Part shown: piece after piece, positions 44,142 to 56,405 of the stretch
Layout of the letters: each line of letters opens with the position of its first letter
How positions within the stretch are numbered: the stretch's first letter is position 1
Origin: Mesocentrotus franciscanus
Taxonomy: Eukaryota; Echinodermata; Echinoidea; Camarodonta; Strongylocentrotidae
Direction: 5' to 3'
Assembly (NCBI GenBank): GCA_037976565.1
Contig: CP137682.1
Span: 17,948,751-18,012,750 of the forward strand
DNA: 64,000 bases
Notes under the pieces: generated by a model
The model's input: the letters and a program-made list of their open reading frames with translations, nothing else
Told to the model about the DNA's origin: nothing
The model's database searches: none
Translations under genes and position numbers: made by a program

Positions 44142-44280
44142 ATTTGGATTTGAAATGTAGACTCTTGAAGCTCTCTTCAAGATCTCTTCTCGTTGATCTA
44201 GGCTCTTTGAATTGCTCCAAATTTAGTGTCCCATTTGTGAACTTTTCGAGGGTCAGCTTGAAATCCCAAATGGCAGTCTT
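44142..44280 (-). CDS. Candidate internal exon, minus strand
   Basis: Not recognised. A long pyrimidine tract (complement of 44281-44305) and an AG precede a frame reading TAIWDFKLTLEKFTNG, TLNLEQFKEP and RRDLEESFKSLHFKSKYK. The next GT (GTTGGT) is a weak donor. The pyrimidine tract may be only a GA microsatellite, so confidence is low. Confidence 0.2.
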
Positions 44281-44371
44281 GAGAAAGAGAGAGAGAAGAT
44301 AAGAGGTTTGAGATTTGGTTGAAGGGTTGATGGAGGGTGCTACTATTTGTAAGTGGTGTAATTTGTCTTTA

Positions 44372-44665
44372 AAGGGGAAGTCCACCTTGATTTTAAGTTG
44401 GTTTTAATAGAAGCAGAAAAATGAGATGAACTGCTAGGTCAGTGAAAGTTTGAGCAAATTTTGATTAAAAATAAGAAAGTTATGAATTTTTTAAAGTTGT
44501 CACCATTGAGAGACAAATTGGCAACATCTTGCGTGGTCCTCTTCAATTTGCTCTGTACAAAAATGTCATAAACTTTCTTAGTTATTGATGACGGAATATA
44601 TTTGTTACATACAGGGATTATATAGAAATATATTTACAAACATTATATTAAGCTTTGATTATCTT
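44372..44665. mobile_element. Family A foldback, one arm
   Basis: AAAGGGGAAGTCCACCTTGA followed by the full left arm and centre (GACGGAATATATTTGTTACA). The right arm is absent. Confidence 0.72.
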
Positions 44666-45130
44666 TAGCCCTTCTCTCCCCAGCTTGGTAGGAGCATGCT
44701 TTTGTAGTATGAACATCAAATTCCAGGCTTCTCCTTCCCTCTGAACCCTGCATTCTCGGTTTTGAGGATAGTTATGTGTCACCAACTTGGAGTGGAAGTT
44801 GTGGAACACCATCGATCATCCTCTCTCAGTCTGGTGATGTAGACCAGGATCAGCTAGGCTTTGCTCGAGACTAAAATGTCTTCTTTGAACTTCACGGGTC
44901 GGCTCTATCAGTCTATGTAGTATGAATACATGAGATAAAGATGAAGTATGGTCATTAACCTTTTCTTGGTCTAATTTTTTTTTTATCAGAATGAGTAGTA
45001 CCACTACGAAATCTCATTATTTCAACGGATAGAAAGGTGAAGAATTTGAAGATCAAAATTGAACGTGATGACTTTTGGCTGTCATTGTTGCAGAAATCAA
45101 CAATCGTGTCATATGTAATGGTGGGCTTGC

Positions 45131-45305
45131 TTAGGACTTCATCTTAGACCTATCCCCAGAGACCCCTAGACCAAATGATACCATGTGTTCGGGATCAGGA
45201 CCCGCTCGCGCATCGTCAGCCAGATTCCCACGCTCCGGATTTACTAAGCTGGAATTGTGGTGGGATTGCGTTGTCTGTCGGTCGCGGTCGTCCCCATCGA
45301 ATCGT
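45131..45305 (-). CDS. Candidate terminal exon, strand uncertain
   Basis: Not recognised. On the minus strand a strong pyrimidine tract and CACAG lead into a polar frame: RFDGDDRDRQTTQSHHNSSL, VNPERGNLADDARAGPDPEH, then a stop. On the plus strand the same bases also form an open block from an acceptor-like CCCCAG to a donor GTGAGA. G+C is clearly above the surroundings. Either strand could be real, or neither. Confidence 0.25.
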
Positions 45306-45936
45306 CTGTGAGAGGAAAAGAGAGAAGGAAAGAGAGGAGTGCTACTTAGGGAAATCAATGAAACTATGTGAGCTTGTAGTATCATCTGTTGCCAATCACA
45401 AGTTTGCTTTCATTTCAATTTCAGTAGATAGTAAGACTTACGGCATGGAATGCAGGAAAATAAAGAGATGGGTTGGAAGATATGAATATTGGACAGATTA
45501 GGAAGGAAGGTGTTGATATGTCTGTATCGTTTGTATGTTATAAGATTTAACAATAAGAAGAAATATAGAATGATTGACTAAAAGATAATTTTAATCATAT
45601 TTTAGATGCTGTACAGCATTCCCCTATGCAAGAAAATAGCTGAAATGATTGATTTTTAAAATCGTGGTTATCTGTTTGGGGGATTATTCAATGTTGGGTT
45701 ATAACAACGTGATACAAATTATATAATGTGTTGCTAGTTCAAGGAGACAGGAACAAACTGTAGACTTCAATAGGCAAGTTTAAATCAAGGTATCATTCCA
45801 AACACTACTTTTCAGAATAATGATATTGGCTCAGTTCATATGACCAAACCTGCCCTAGATGAAACCAACTTATTTGTTTAAAACTTCAAATGGATAAAAA
45901 CCAATGAACATTGATAATTCTTTCTTATCTTTCTAT

Positions 45937-46368
45937 GGTTGCGTTTATCGACCAAATTTTTGCCTAGAATCAGCGTTTTCAAACGTCTTTCAGGCAAATT
46001 TTTAAGGCGATAAACGCAAAGCCTTTTTCAAACGTCTTTAGATATGGGCATATTGTAGCGCCGAAAAAAGTGCGTTTTGAATGTGACATACACTGTACAG
46101 CCAGAATCACGTTTCTGAGACACGATAAACGCAAAGCTGTTTTGAACCCCACATACAAATCGGACCTTCCCATATAGCTCTATGGACCTTCCCAGGCTAA
46201 TCCGCTTCCCGGGTCAAACAGCGCAAAGCAGCTGCGCAGAGACAAGGCCTTTATTTTGAATCATGAAGAGACGATAAACGCGACATCCCGAAAATCACGT
46301 TCGTATAGTGGGGTTCGATAGTGGGGTTCGATATGTACATATCTGTGGCAAGACACGATAAACGCACC
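45937..46368. mobile_element. Foldback element, family H
   Basis: GGTTGCGTTTATCGACC opposite CGATAAACGCACC; the internal AAACGTCTTT and ACGATAAACGCAAAG blocks are repeated. It has a local doubling of GTGGGGTTCGATA at 46308-46332. Confidence 0.72.
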
Positions 46369-46369
46369 C

Positions 46370-46502
46370 TATTTCTCTCTCTTTATCTGTTTCTCTCCTT
46401 TATGTTCCCTTCCAAGTTCTCTTTCCTTCCCCACTCCTCTGTATTTCTTGCACCCTCCTTATACCACCCCCCTCTCTCTCTCTCTCTCTTTCTCTGTCTC
46501 TG

Positions 46503-46535
<33 letters not shown>

Positions 46536-46670
46536 ATTTCTCTATATGTATGTCTGTATCTATATCTCTCTCATTCTCTTTACCTCTCTATTTCTCTCTC
46601 TCTCTGTCTCTTTCTCTGTACCTCTCTATGTCTCTTTCTCTCTCTCTCTCTCTTTCTCTCTGCTGTTAAA
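46370..46670 (+). repeat. CT-rich low-complexity tract
   Basis: TCTCTC runs of up to about 30 bases with TTTCTC and TGTCTC interruptions. The 179-codon Ser/Leu/Phe frame through it is an artefact of the repeat. Confidence 0.9.
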
Positions 46671-48654
46671 TCCTTTCATCATCCTTCTGTCCTCTCCTGA
46701 TGATCTTGGACCAGTCGAAGGTTTTACTTTTAGTCTGGACAGTGCGTCATCAACCCGCATAATTAAGCCTGCATCACGTTATCAACCCACATCACTTCTT
46801 GTTTTCCTAGTCGACTCCTTCCCCCTGGTCTTTTTCCCCCTCCATTTCTACCAAGTGTAAACGGCACACATTGTATTTCTGACACATTCCAGGCATAGTT
46901 TGAGTGCAAAAGTAAAAGGAAAAATTGAATGATTTTGTAAGAAAATATCCATAAGAGAATTGAGGTGAGAAAGTACAAGTAACCACCCTCTTCAAGACTA
47001 TTTTGCCTCCATCATCATAGGCTGGACTGTTTGAGCTGCATATATTTTGTTAACACACAGTATGGTTTGATTTACTCTATAGGAAACTTCTTTCGTTTAT
47101 ATTTTCTATACAATGACGATAACCGTTCTTATAATCAGATCATTAAAAAAATGTCTATTGTGAATATCTTTTTGTTCTAAGTTCTATTTTTGTGTTTTTT
47201 TTAAAAAAAGGTATTCTAATTCTTATTGTCATTTATCCTGAAATATTATTATTTCCTTCTGTGCATATTATCAAGGAGTTGGGTATCATTATTGTCTTGT
47301 AATGTAGGTCAGTTTGGAAGTTCGCTAACTGATCAGTCAGTAGCCTTATAACCCGCTCAAGGGTCTAACTGGAAGTTCTTGAGTTGAGAAAACACGGGAA
47401 TACCTACACCAAGGCAAAGAAGACAAGGAGAAAGACCAAAAGTCTCCAGCCCTTCAGTGTGTTTTCTTAACTTTCTGGACAAATAGTTCACCCCTGAAAA
47501 GCCCTTTTCTCTGCACAGAAACCACGTATTATGATAGTCTTCCAATTCTGATATTTCTGACTGCTGTACTGTAGATGTAATAATAAATACTTCATATATC
47601 CAGGCTTAGCTATAATTTTAGCGTGGATTTTCATCCAAAAACAATGCATTGGCGAGGCAAGCCGTGAGGGATGAAGACAAATATATGAAAGGTGCATGGT
47701 TGGCATTAACCCGGGCTTTCACTAAAAGTTTTCTTTGTTTTGAAAGTACTTATGGCTTTCAAACTTTATGAACAAGTATTCCTAGTCGGTGTGGTGGATG
47801 GCATTATGTAGATATCTCTAAAACATGATAATATCATCTTTTTGGAGCCAGAAGGGTGTCAATTCTGCGTTAAAGTATATGAGTTATTGTCCTGGTTCCA
47901 AACAAGACAATGTGCTTCTTTGAAATAACATAATGTTATTTGTAGAAAGAAAGAATGAAACACACCATTTGTGCAGGAAAAGTGAGAAGGATTGTGAAAA
48001 CAGCCGAGTACCTGTCAAAGAGAAAGAATATAAATTATGGAAATGTATTATATTTGTTACAATAGGCAAGATTATACATTCCAAAACTTGTAGTAAGTGT
48101 ATCCATTAGCCTACAGAAAACAAACAAACAAATAAAAACAAACAAACAAAATCAGCAAACACCAAAAAAAAAGATTTAATTATGAAATATTTAGAATTCT
48201 TTTCTATCAAGCTATAAATTTCTTTTTATGATTTTACCTCAAACATTTGATTCTCTTTGAGTTCAGAAAGGTTACTAACCGCATAAATCACAATTATTTC
48301 AACTTCAACAATATTGGAAGAAATCATCGGTAAAAGCTGTCACAGTTTGTTCTGTAATTTTAAGTTCAAAAGCATTAGAGAAATAATTACTTTTAACTCC
48401 AGATGAATATAATAACTGTCAGAAATAAACAGTCGACAATACAATTACCAAGGATATATGTCTTTGATGCAACATATTGATTCAATTTTACAAGCTTTTT
48501 CGTAGGAATTTTCATCCGTGAAATGTATTTTGACCGCTACACCAACAGGCACCACGCTTTCAGTCTCTGGGCAGTAAAGCCGTAGAAGTTGTCTTTCTCT
48601 TATAATGATCGATCAATGACTACTCCAAAGGTTTGATGTGAGTCCCCCATTTCT
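46671..48654 (+). other. Unassigned
   Basis: A CAAA run lies at 48118-48150. TTTGGAGCCAGAAGGGTGT at 47840 recurs at 50938 and, inverted, at 62346, so it marks another dispersed repeat. No exon was accepted. Confidence 0.45.
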
Positions 48655-48661
48655 ATCTATC

Positions 48662-48705
<44 letters not shown>

Positions 48706-48945
48706 TCTCTCTCTTCATCACTCTCTCTCTCTTCATCACTCTCTCTCTCTCTCTCTCAATGTCTCTCTCCCCTTCTCTTTCCATCTCTCCCACTCCCCTT
48801 CTCTTTCCATCTCTCTCTCTCCATCTCGCTCTATCCATCTCTCTTTCTCCATCTTTTTCTCATCCCGTCTCTCTCTCTCTCATCCTCTCCCTCCCTCCCC
48901 CTCCCTTCTCTCTCTTTCTCTTTCTCTCTCACCCGCTCACTCCAG
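48655..48945 (+). repeat. CT-rich low-complexity tract
   Basis: CTCTCT runs, with TTCATCACTCTCTCTCTC repeated at about 48714 and 48732. Confidence 0.9.
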
Positions 48946-49318
48946 AGCAAACATTTTAATTACTCAGTGATTGAGAACTATTTGCATTTTCTTTGTTTCC
49001 TCTTTAATAATGATGTGATATTGAGCTGAGACTGGTAGGCAAAGGTTGTACAAGTTCAAAGCCCTTTATGGATGCAGGCAAGTGGAGCTGTACCATCGTC
49101 AATAATTGTAACTCGAAATAGTAGGCCCATTTAAAATACAGAAATATCGGTTTGAAAAGCCATCGGTTTTTATACCAACTAGCATTTTAATACTTACTGG
49201 AAGAAAAAAAACCTGAAAAAAAATGTTGGTGTTTGCTAATTTGGGTTTTTAGGTGAGTAGTGCGCATTCGCGATTTGTTACATGAGAAAAACTGGATAAC
49301 TTCACCAGTGTTTTAAAA

Positions 49319-49476
49319 GCGAGCATTTACACTGCAAAACTCTGCAGGAGTTTTTTTGTTGTTGATTTTTCTTAGTGTTTTAATATTGGTAGTTGCCAAG
49401 CAACATCCGATGAAACTCTGATTAGTGAGAAGTAAAAAAAAACACAGGGTTTTTGCTTGCATTGTAAATGCCCCAA
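49319..49476. mobile_element. MITE with GCATTTACA termini
   Basis: GAGCATTTACACTGCAAAAC opposite TTGCATTGTAAATGCCCC, with ACTCTG and AACTCTG mirrored inside. The ends resemble those of the larger element at 60534. Confidence 0.65.
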
Positions 49477-50261
49477 AGGCTGAAAAAAAAAAATCAGGAA
49501 TAAAATGAATAATAGAGGTAGAAAGGAATACGATTGTGGATAAAGCTATCACTATCTGCAGTTGAATTGAAAAGGATTATCAATTCTTGTCACTAATGTC
49601 TTCAGAAATAATATTTACACGTCAGCACTATACAATTGTTTCCTGACCATTTTAGTTATCGAAACACGACTGGATAAATCACGCTCATACATTTGAATGT
49701 ACTTCAAGGACATTAAGCATTTATAGAGTACTGAATTTGAATAGATCAATCACTTCTAATCTCAATCAAATCTCTTAAAGTTGAAGGTAAATGCTTCTTG
49801 AAGGTTAATTCTGTATGACGGGATGATTTGATTTTAGTCAATGCCGTAACTTGATTGAAATTGTTAGCGAGCTTACGCTTTACCAAATCGTATAGCACTG
49901 TCAGGCTGTTTCACTATCATCATCCATTACAGGGTGTAAAGCTCGTGCTTTTCTCTTTTGGAACAATATCTGTGATCCGAGCTCAATGCATTGTATTTTG
50001 ATGGAAGAAATGTAAGCAGCACCCTCATTAATTACCTGTGTTTCATTCCATTGTGGTCGCTCAAGTTAAGGTTTCAATCACATGTCTGCTAAGTCATTGT
50101 GCCTTGTGTAGAGGCAGCAGACGACACGCGATCACCTTACGCTTTCCATTCCAAACTTATCGAATCAGACTACAAAACAGGGAGGTGTTTGTTTAAAGTT
50201 GAAGTCCGTTTTAGGACGTGAAACAAATGTGTTACCCTGGCAAAACGGGGAGGTTTGGAGG
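49477..50261 (+). other. Unassigned
   Basis: Nothing supportable. Confidence 0.45.
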
Positions 50262-50455
50262 AGGCGCGATGGCTCAGCGGTAGATTCGTGGTCTCATAAC
50301 CGGGGTTCGAAACCAAGTCAATGGGCTCGTGCCCATTGGTAAGGCATTAATCCTCATTACCAGGTCCCTTGGAGAGGACTTAAAGTTGTCAGTCCCCTGG
50401 TTGTTGACTTACAAGCATTTACAGCTATCTAATAGCAGTCAGGTAAATAATCATC
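50262..50455 (+). mobile_element. tRNA-derived SINE, second family
   Basis: Head GGCGCGATGGCTCAGCGGTA (A box) and GGGGTTCGAAACC (B box), then TTGGTAAGGCATTAATCCTC and AGGACTTAAAGTTGTCAGTC, ending in a CAT run. Its head differs from the SINE at 41518. Confidence 0.8.
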
Positions 50456-50979
50456 ATCATCAATCAAAGAGCATTGCTTATTTATCTATTAGACTGAAGT
50501 AGAATGACAATGGAGAGAGGGAACGGGATAGAGGAGAGCTGGAGAGGGGTAATATTCTTGTTTTGGATTGAATACTTCTAACAAAAGTTATAAGAATAGT
50601 ATTCTGCAATAGATATAACAGAAGTTAATTCTGTCATTCTGGAAGGATGATCTAGCCAAGATTTTGTAAGATACACTCTGGTATACTTTTTTTCTTTCTT
50701 TTATAGATAACTTATGCCTTTGGACAGGGTTGGAATAATGGGGAGAGATTGACTCGCCGATTGTTACGGCTTCCAAATATAACTGATCAAAAATATTCTG
50801 AGATATGTCTGCTACTTGAATGAAGTGATAGGCCTATGCTTGAGCTATAAAGCCTTATATATTCATGTATTGATTTATGAATTTCCTGTTCATTAGTCAT
50901 CCAATAAATGAAGCTACAAAGAACTAATATCATCTGTTTGGAGCCAGAAGGGTGTTTACTCACATTCTTTATCTAAACC

Positions 50980-51175
50980 CAAAGTTAAAGATAAAGACCA
51001 GTTCTGGTCATGCGATTGCATTGTGAAAGAAACGTTGTGGAATCGATCAGAAAAGGTTGATCATCTAGCATATAAGTATTGGTGTGTACTGCAAGGTTCT
51101 GGAATCATCAAAAGGATAAGAAATTTGGCCCAGTCTTGGTAACGTTACAAGCACTGTACACAGAAAGATGTATAT
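50980..51175 (+). mobile_element. Family F repeat, plus orientation
   Basis: It reads CDCIVKETLWNRSEKVDHLA, YKYWCVLQGSGIIKRIRNLA on the plus strand, matching the copies at 24458 and 55062. Confidence 0.65.
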
Positions 51176-51659
51176 GGGACTACGCGACCACGTGCGCGAT
51201 ATCTATTTGGTCCCAATAGATATACTAATTTACCAAATATATCAATTAGTAGGTGGTTTCCCGGCAAAATTTGTATCATCACGTATTAGTCAAAACATAT
51301 TCTTTCACATGATTGGTAATGAGAGCTTCCATTTCATTTTTTGAGAGAGGGGCGTTTCCAAAACTGGTCCTTACCTTTAAGGCCCTTCTCTCTCCAAAAA
51401 AATGATATGCCAATATCAATCTTGTTTTGGCTACGTCTTTCCTGCAGTGAGTGAGCTTGGTTGTTTGCTTCGAACAAAATGCGATCAGATTTTTCCTTTA
51501 AGGCTGGTATCTTGCTCTGTCAGGAATGTGTGAACTATATTTGAAATAGAATAGGTTCCTGATAATTTAAAATGGTTTCACATGAATGCGGCCTCTCACA
51601 GTTGTAGTCACTTTCAGGTTTTGATTGACTGATATTAATCATTTAGTAGAGAGAAGGTG
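51176..51659 (+). other. Unassigned
   Basis: Nothing supportable. Confidence 0.45.
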
Positions 51660-52047
51660 TGTCTTCATCAGCTCAAGATTGCCAAATAGCCCGCTATTTC
51701 TGATTTGGGAAATAAGCCCAAAGTTACAAATCGCATCTTCATCAGCTCGAGATTCATGAATCTCGAGCTTGAGAAATTAGCTCGAGATATTTTGCTAAGC
51801 GTTCGCGCACAGTGCGAGTCATCAAGCTGGTGAAGACGCACCGGACAATTAGCGGGATATTTTGCCAAATAGCGGGATAGTTTGCAAACTAGCCCAAGAT
51901 ACATGTATCTTGGGATGACCATCTCGACCAAATATCCCGCTAATTGCAACTGTGGGCTGATGAAGACGCAAATTAGCTGGATAATTTGCGATCGGGATAG
52001 TTAAAATAGCGGGTTATTTGGCAATCTCGAGCTGATGAAGACTGGCC
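51660..52047. mobile_element. Foldback element, family I
   Basis: GTCTTCATCAGCTCAAGATT opposite AATCTCGAGCTGATGAAGAC. Inside are many mirrored TAGCGGGATA and TATCCCGCTA blocks and a palindrome around TCGAGATTCATGAATCTCGA. Confidence 0.8.
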
Positions 52048-52787
52048 TAGAGAGAGTTTGAAGGCTGTGTATGTAACTTTTTTTTTTAAAGAGAGAGAGA
52101 GAGAGAGGGGTGTATAGGCTATTTTTTTGTAAGCATATTTATAGGCTTTTCATTTATTCTGATCAGCGTTCAAATCCAGGTTCATTTCGATATTTCTGGA
52201 TTGGGTAGAAATTTGACTTCTACTACACAAGGCATTATATCTACCGGTACAATGATATTACCAAAGATAATATGTTATATTGTACGACATGAAACATACC
52301 AGTTACATATTTACTTCACTTTTTACCAAGACTGAGTAATTAACTGAAATTAAGTAAGATTGAGGGCTGCTTACTGATACCCTTTTAGATACAAAGGAAA
52401 AGAGTAAATAGGGGAATTTGGTTATTAATTTCCCATTACCCCCATAGTCCTGATAGTTGGTGGACTTCTATTGTCACATACATACCACTAAGCACTTCGC
52501 TTGAGCTCTAGTACCCGAATAGCATTTTAAGACAAACTGGTGTCTATTTTTGCAGGCAGGATTGAAATCAAGCAACAAATTGAGTGTTTGAACTAGCAAA
52601 ATACATGTAGCTAACTAACAAGAACTTGTTTGAATCATCTTCATTGGAAAACAAAACTCTCATTTGCTCAGAGGACAATAGGTGAGGCACATAGGTCATG
52701 ATGACCACCTCAGGTTTCTCTCCCTTTCCTTGCCCTTCACTCACTACTAAACACTTTCTATCACGATCATTAAGCACAGGTCATTGT
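52048..52787 (+). other. Spacer between two family I elements
   Basis: A GA run lies at 52091-52108. A 69-codon minus-strand frame (52568-52777) is uninterrupted and polar but has no splice signals; not called. Confidence 0.4.
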
Positions 52788-53109
52788 AGGCCTGGCTTCA
52801 TCAGACCAAAGTTGCAAATTAACCCACTATTTTGACTAGCCCAATCTTAAATTAGCCAGCTAATTTGCATCTTCATCAGCCCGCAGTTGCAATTAGCGGG
52901 CTATTTGGTCGAGAAAACATCCTGAGAAATCTTGGTCTTGTTTCCAAAATAGCCCTATTTGGGAAATAGCGGGCTAATTTGCACCCGACCGAGCTAGTTT
53001 CTGATGAGCGTATCGGTCTGGTGAAGACGCAATTTCGGGCTTCGGGAAAATATCCCGAGTCTGAAAATAGCAGGTTGTTTTGCAACTTCGGTCTGATGAA
53101 GACAGGCCT
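52788..53109. mobile_element. Foldback element, family I, second copy
   Basis: AGGCCTGGCTTCATCAGACC opposite GGTCTGATGAAGACAGGCCT, again with mirrored AGCGGGCTAATTTGCA blocks. Confidence 0.8.
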
Positions 53110-53205
53110 TGTTAGTCTTTAGCCCATTGCCTATCAAAGCCTCTAGGAATAAAAGAATCTATTTGAATTAGTCCGTGGGATAACATGCTTTGTGAGTTTT
53201 GTTGG

Positions 53206-53441
53206 ATTCTGTGAGAAAACTGATTTTATTTCCATCTTTATTAGAAAGTGAGATTATCTTCAAGAATGCTTGTAACAAAGCAATTAATGAGGAGGGAGAG
53301 AGGAGGCATGAGATGGAGATGAGATTCTGTGAGAAAACTGATTTTATTTCCATCTTAATTAGAAAGTGAGATTATCTTCAAGAATGCTTGCAACAAAGCA
53401 ATTAATGAGGAGGGAGAGAGGAGGCATGAGATGGAGGGAGG
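53206..53441 (+). repeat. 118-bp tandem duplication
   Basis: Two units start with ATTCTGTGAGAAAACTGATT at 53206 and 53324 and are almost identical, so the duplication is recent. Confidence 0.92.
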
Positions 53442-53639
53442 GAGGGGTTGATTTGGGGTGGAAGGGGCGGGGGGGCAGGGGCCATTGTAGAGATGAATAC
53501 ATGTTTGATAGAGAAAGGTTGGTTAATTATCAAGAAAAGTCCCTCTAGTATAGTTGGTAAACTGATTCAAATTTCTCATTTTCACCCAGAATTCTCTAAA
53601 AGTCTGTAAATATTTTCTAGAACCAAATAAGAAATTGCT

Positions 53640-54010
53640 GACCACAGTGGCAACACCGCGGTGTCAAATGACCCCGGGTCGCGTGTCTCAGAGTCTTAAA
53701 GGTTGACACGCATCGCTCCAAACAATTACGTCGAAACGTGTGGCAATTTTCAATTAACTGGGTGTAAATGGTGTGGGTTTTATTGGCGTGGATAAAGAGA
53801 ACCAAGCGCTCCTTGGCCCATTGTATATAAGCTCTTATTGTTGGCACACTGTTGACCATGTAGTGGACGTACGATGAACCTTGGTCCAGCGTGGTGGGCA
53901 GAATTGGGGTTCTATAATTACCCCCATTTCTTTTGGCTTGGGCAGGAACGTGGTGGAAGGGGGAATGAGAACAATGGAGCAGTATGACTTTCAGAGCGAT
54001 TACTTCTATA
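53640..54010. other. High-complexity, G+C-raised block without repeats
   Basis: It includes CCGCGGTGTCAAATGACCCC, a homeodomain-type CAATTAACTGGG, CCCATTGTATATAAGCTC (Sox-like ATTGT next to a TATA-like TATATAAG), and an 80-codon minus-strand frame. It could be a conserved regulatory element or part of an exon; neither can be shown here. Confidence 0.25.
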
Positions 54011-55061
54011 CCCTAGCCGGTTTGGGGGAAGTCATATAATGGACGGGGCAAGCCAAAGGTACTGCCCTGATTAACTTTGATAGTATTCAAGAAATAAATG
54101 ATTGGACAAGATTAAAACTTAATATAAGCAGCCCCTTTCTCCCTCTCTCTTTCTCCTCTCACTCCTTTAGCTGCAAGGGACTTGTAGGCCTACAGATCAA
54201 ATCATATTACACCCCAATTTAATAATACATTTTATGCTGAAGCACATATAGTAATCCTATATTCCATTAAAATTTCACTCAGGGTTTATGATATCAAATT
54301 CATCGTGAGCTTCTTACAAGCTATCTATCCGATATTGCAGGAAGAGAATTCTTGTAAATCTTTTACAAAATGGCTTCTGTATTCCCATTCAAAAGATTAT
54401 TTCTACTTTTATTCAAGCAAAGTCTAGGATGGCCTGAAATTTGTTGATGGAATTATTATTCTTTTTCTTATTGTGTGTACTGTAATAAACAAAAGCCTTT
54501 TGTGAGTGGCTCAAAACTTTACACTTGAAATTATTGAATTGTAACAGACAACACGTAATTTTCAATAGTTCATGAATGTTAATTCCTTGCTATGAAAATG
54601 GCTCTCATAACAATTCAGGAAAGTTTCACGTTAACATTTCTTGTTTTTTCGGTAGTCGGATTGGAGTGTTCGGATCGGAGATGGAAAATCCGACCAGAGT
54701 TGCAGACACATATTCGTTCATTTGATAAACTCATAATACAGTCATATATATTTCTCAGTTGCTCTCATTTTTTTTTTAAAGGGGATATGATATGTTATCT
54801 TTCAGTAGTGGTGATGATAGTTTAACATCTTTGTACAGCAGTACCGTTTATATGAACACTTCATAAAGATGAGCTTATACTTCTTTCTTGAAAGGGAATT
54901 TGATATGGACTTTTCTATGCTGTAGAATTTTATTATCCTGGAGTTCAGCGCATCAGAGTTTATGGAAGGCATCTATGACTTGTCTGTCTGATAGTTGCAT
55001 TATATCCTCCGCTGAGAGACAGAAAGGCATATATTACAGTAAGTCACACAGAGTTAAAGAG
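54011..55061 (+). other. Unassigned
   Basis: Nothing supportable. Confidence 0.45.
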
Positions 55062-55456
55062 AGGATTGAGTTCTGGGGAGAGGTGAAAAATAATTTGTGA
55101 GCGTTTTCATTGTATTATGCAAGTGTGGAAGAACATCAGAGAAAAAATGTCCTTGAAAAGCATGGCTCTTCAAATGCCTTCATATTCTAAATATGACATG
55201 TAACGGCTTAAAAATGAGGACCAACGTTTTTATGCCACATTTTTGTGTATATAGTCCCATATACATCTTTCTGTGTACAGTGCTTGTTACTATTTTCCAA
55301 GATTTGGCCAAATTTCTTATCATTTTTATGATTCCAGAGCCTTGCAGAACACACCAATACTTATAAGCTACATGATCAACTTTTTCTGATCGATTCCACG
55401 CCGTTTCTTTCACAATGCAATCGCATGTATAGAACTCAACCTTATCTTTAATTAAG
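55062..55456 (-). mobile_element. Family F repeat, longest copy
   Basis: The minus strand encodes KDKVEFYTCDCIVKETAW, NRSEKVDHVAYKYWCVLQGS and GIIKMIRNLAKSWKIV in one frame. It contains a 36-base block near 55124 that the copy at 24458 lacks. Confidence 0.68.
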
Positions 55457-55687
55457 GAATTTTTAACAGATTTACCATCTGAATCGCCAAAGTTATGACA
55501 ACTAAAACCGATCCATGACTCCATGACGAATGGTCATAATATGAGTAATCCGTGTTTTAAGTTTCTTCTATTCTGGCTGATTATTTCTTTTAATGTTTCT
55601 CTTTGTGGGTTGAACCGTACGGTAATTGAAAATGCACAGGAGGATTAATGGCATTGTAGGTAACGAGAAGATTAAAAAGTAGAGTAG

Positions 55688-55688
55688 A

Positions 55689-55719
<31 letters not shown>

Positions 55720-55722
55720 TTT
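55688..55722 (+). repeat. (GA)n microsatellite
   Basis: Pure GAGAGA run. Confidence 0.9.
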
Positions 55723-55914
55723 TAATCTAATCTATAGTTGATATTTTGTGACAGTATTTTATCAAGATGAATGGGAGTGATTATGAACTTGGTTTACGGT
55801 GCCTTTATGATGATGATGACATTGATCCCTTTATACAGGTAGCGGTATGTTATTATGAGTATTATACTTGGAAAGTAGGCCAAGGCTACATTTACAAGAG
55901 CATATACAGGTAAT

Positions 55915-56405
55915 AAACCCCTCAAAAAATAAGTTTGGAAACTCAAGTTTGATTGATTGTATCTCTCTTGTCATTGCATAATTATCCCTTTCCTTAGTAC
56001 CATTAGAAAGCATGTTTATTCCTCTTTAAAATGATACCATATTTGTTTTAATTATGTAGCCATGAAGTGAGCAGTATTTGAGAATAAGGGGTAGGGTCAA
56101 ATGTGAAAAGTTGCAAAATGCTCTGGTTAGCACTGGTATTGTTACGCAGCAGCCCTTTACTCTTCAAAGAAATAAGAATGCACAGCCGAACAAGAGCAGT
56201 GCATTTTGCAACTTTTCACTTTTGACCTTGCCCCTTAATTTGATATAATTTACATTTCTTGACTGAAGAATCATAACAAATAGGGTATCATCTTAAAGAG
56301 GAATATACACACTTTCTAATGATATTAAACATAGCGATGATTATGCCATGACAAGAGAGATATAATCAATCAAACTTGAACTTCCAAACTTTTTTTGAGG
56401 GGTTT
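55915..56405. mobile_element. Foldback element, family J
   Basis: AAACCCCTCAAAAAATAAGT opposite ACTTTTTTTGAGGGGTTT. The arms contain TTTGATTGATTGTATCTCTC and its mirror, and the centre carries GTGAAAAGTTGCAAAATGC and its mirror. Confidence 0.82.

Noticed and set aside
46321..46860. 179-codon frame, the longest in the window
   Set aside because: Most of it is translated CT microsatellite (Ser/Leu/Phe repeats) with no motif.
48638..48970. 110-codon Ser/Leu frame and its Arg/Glu mirror
   Set aside because: Both come from the CT/GA tract.
52568..52777. 69-codon minus-strand frame
   Set aside because: Looks polar and protein-like but is bounded by a foldback element, with no splice or start signals.
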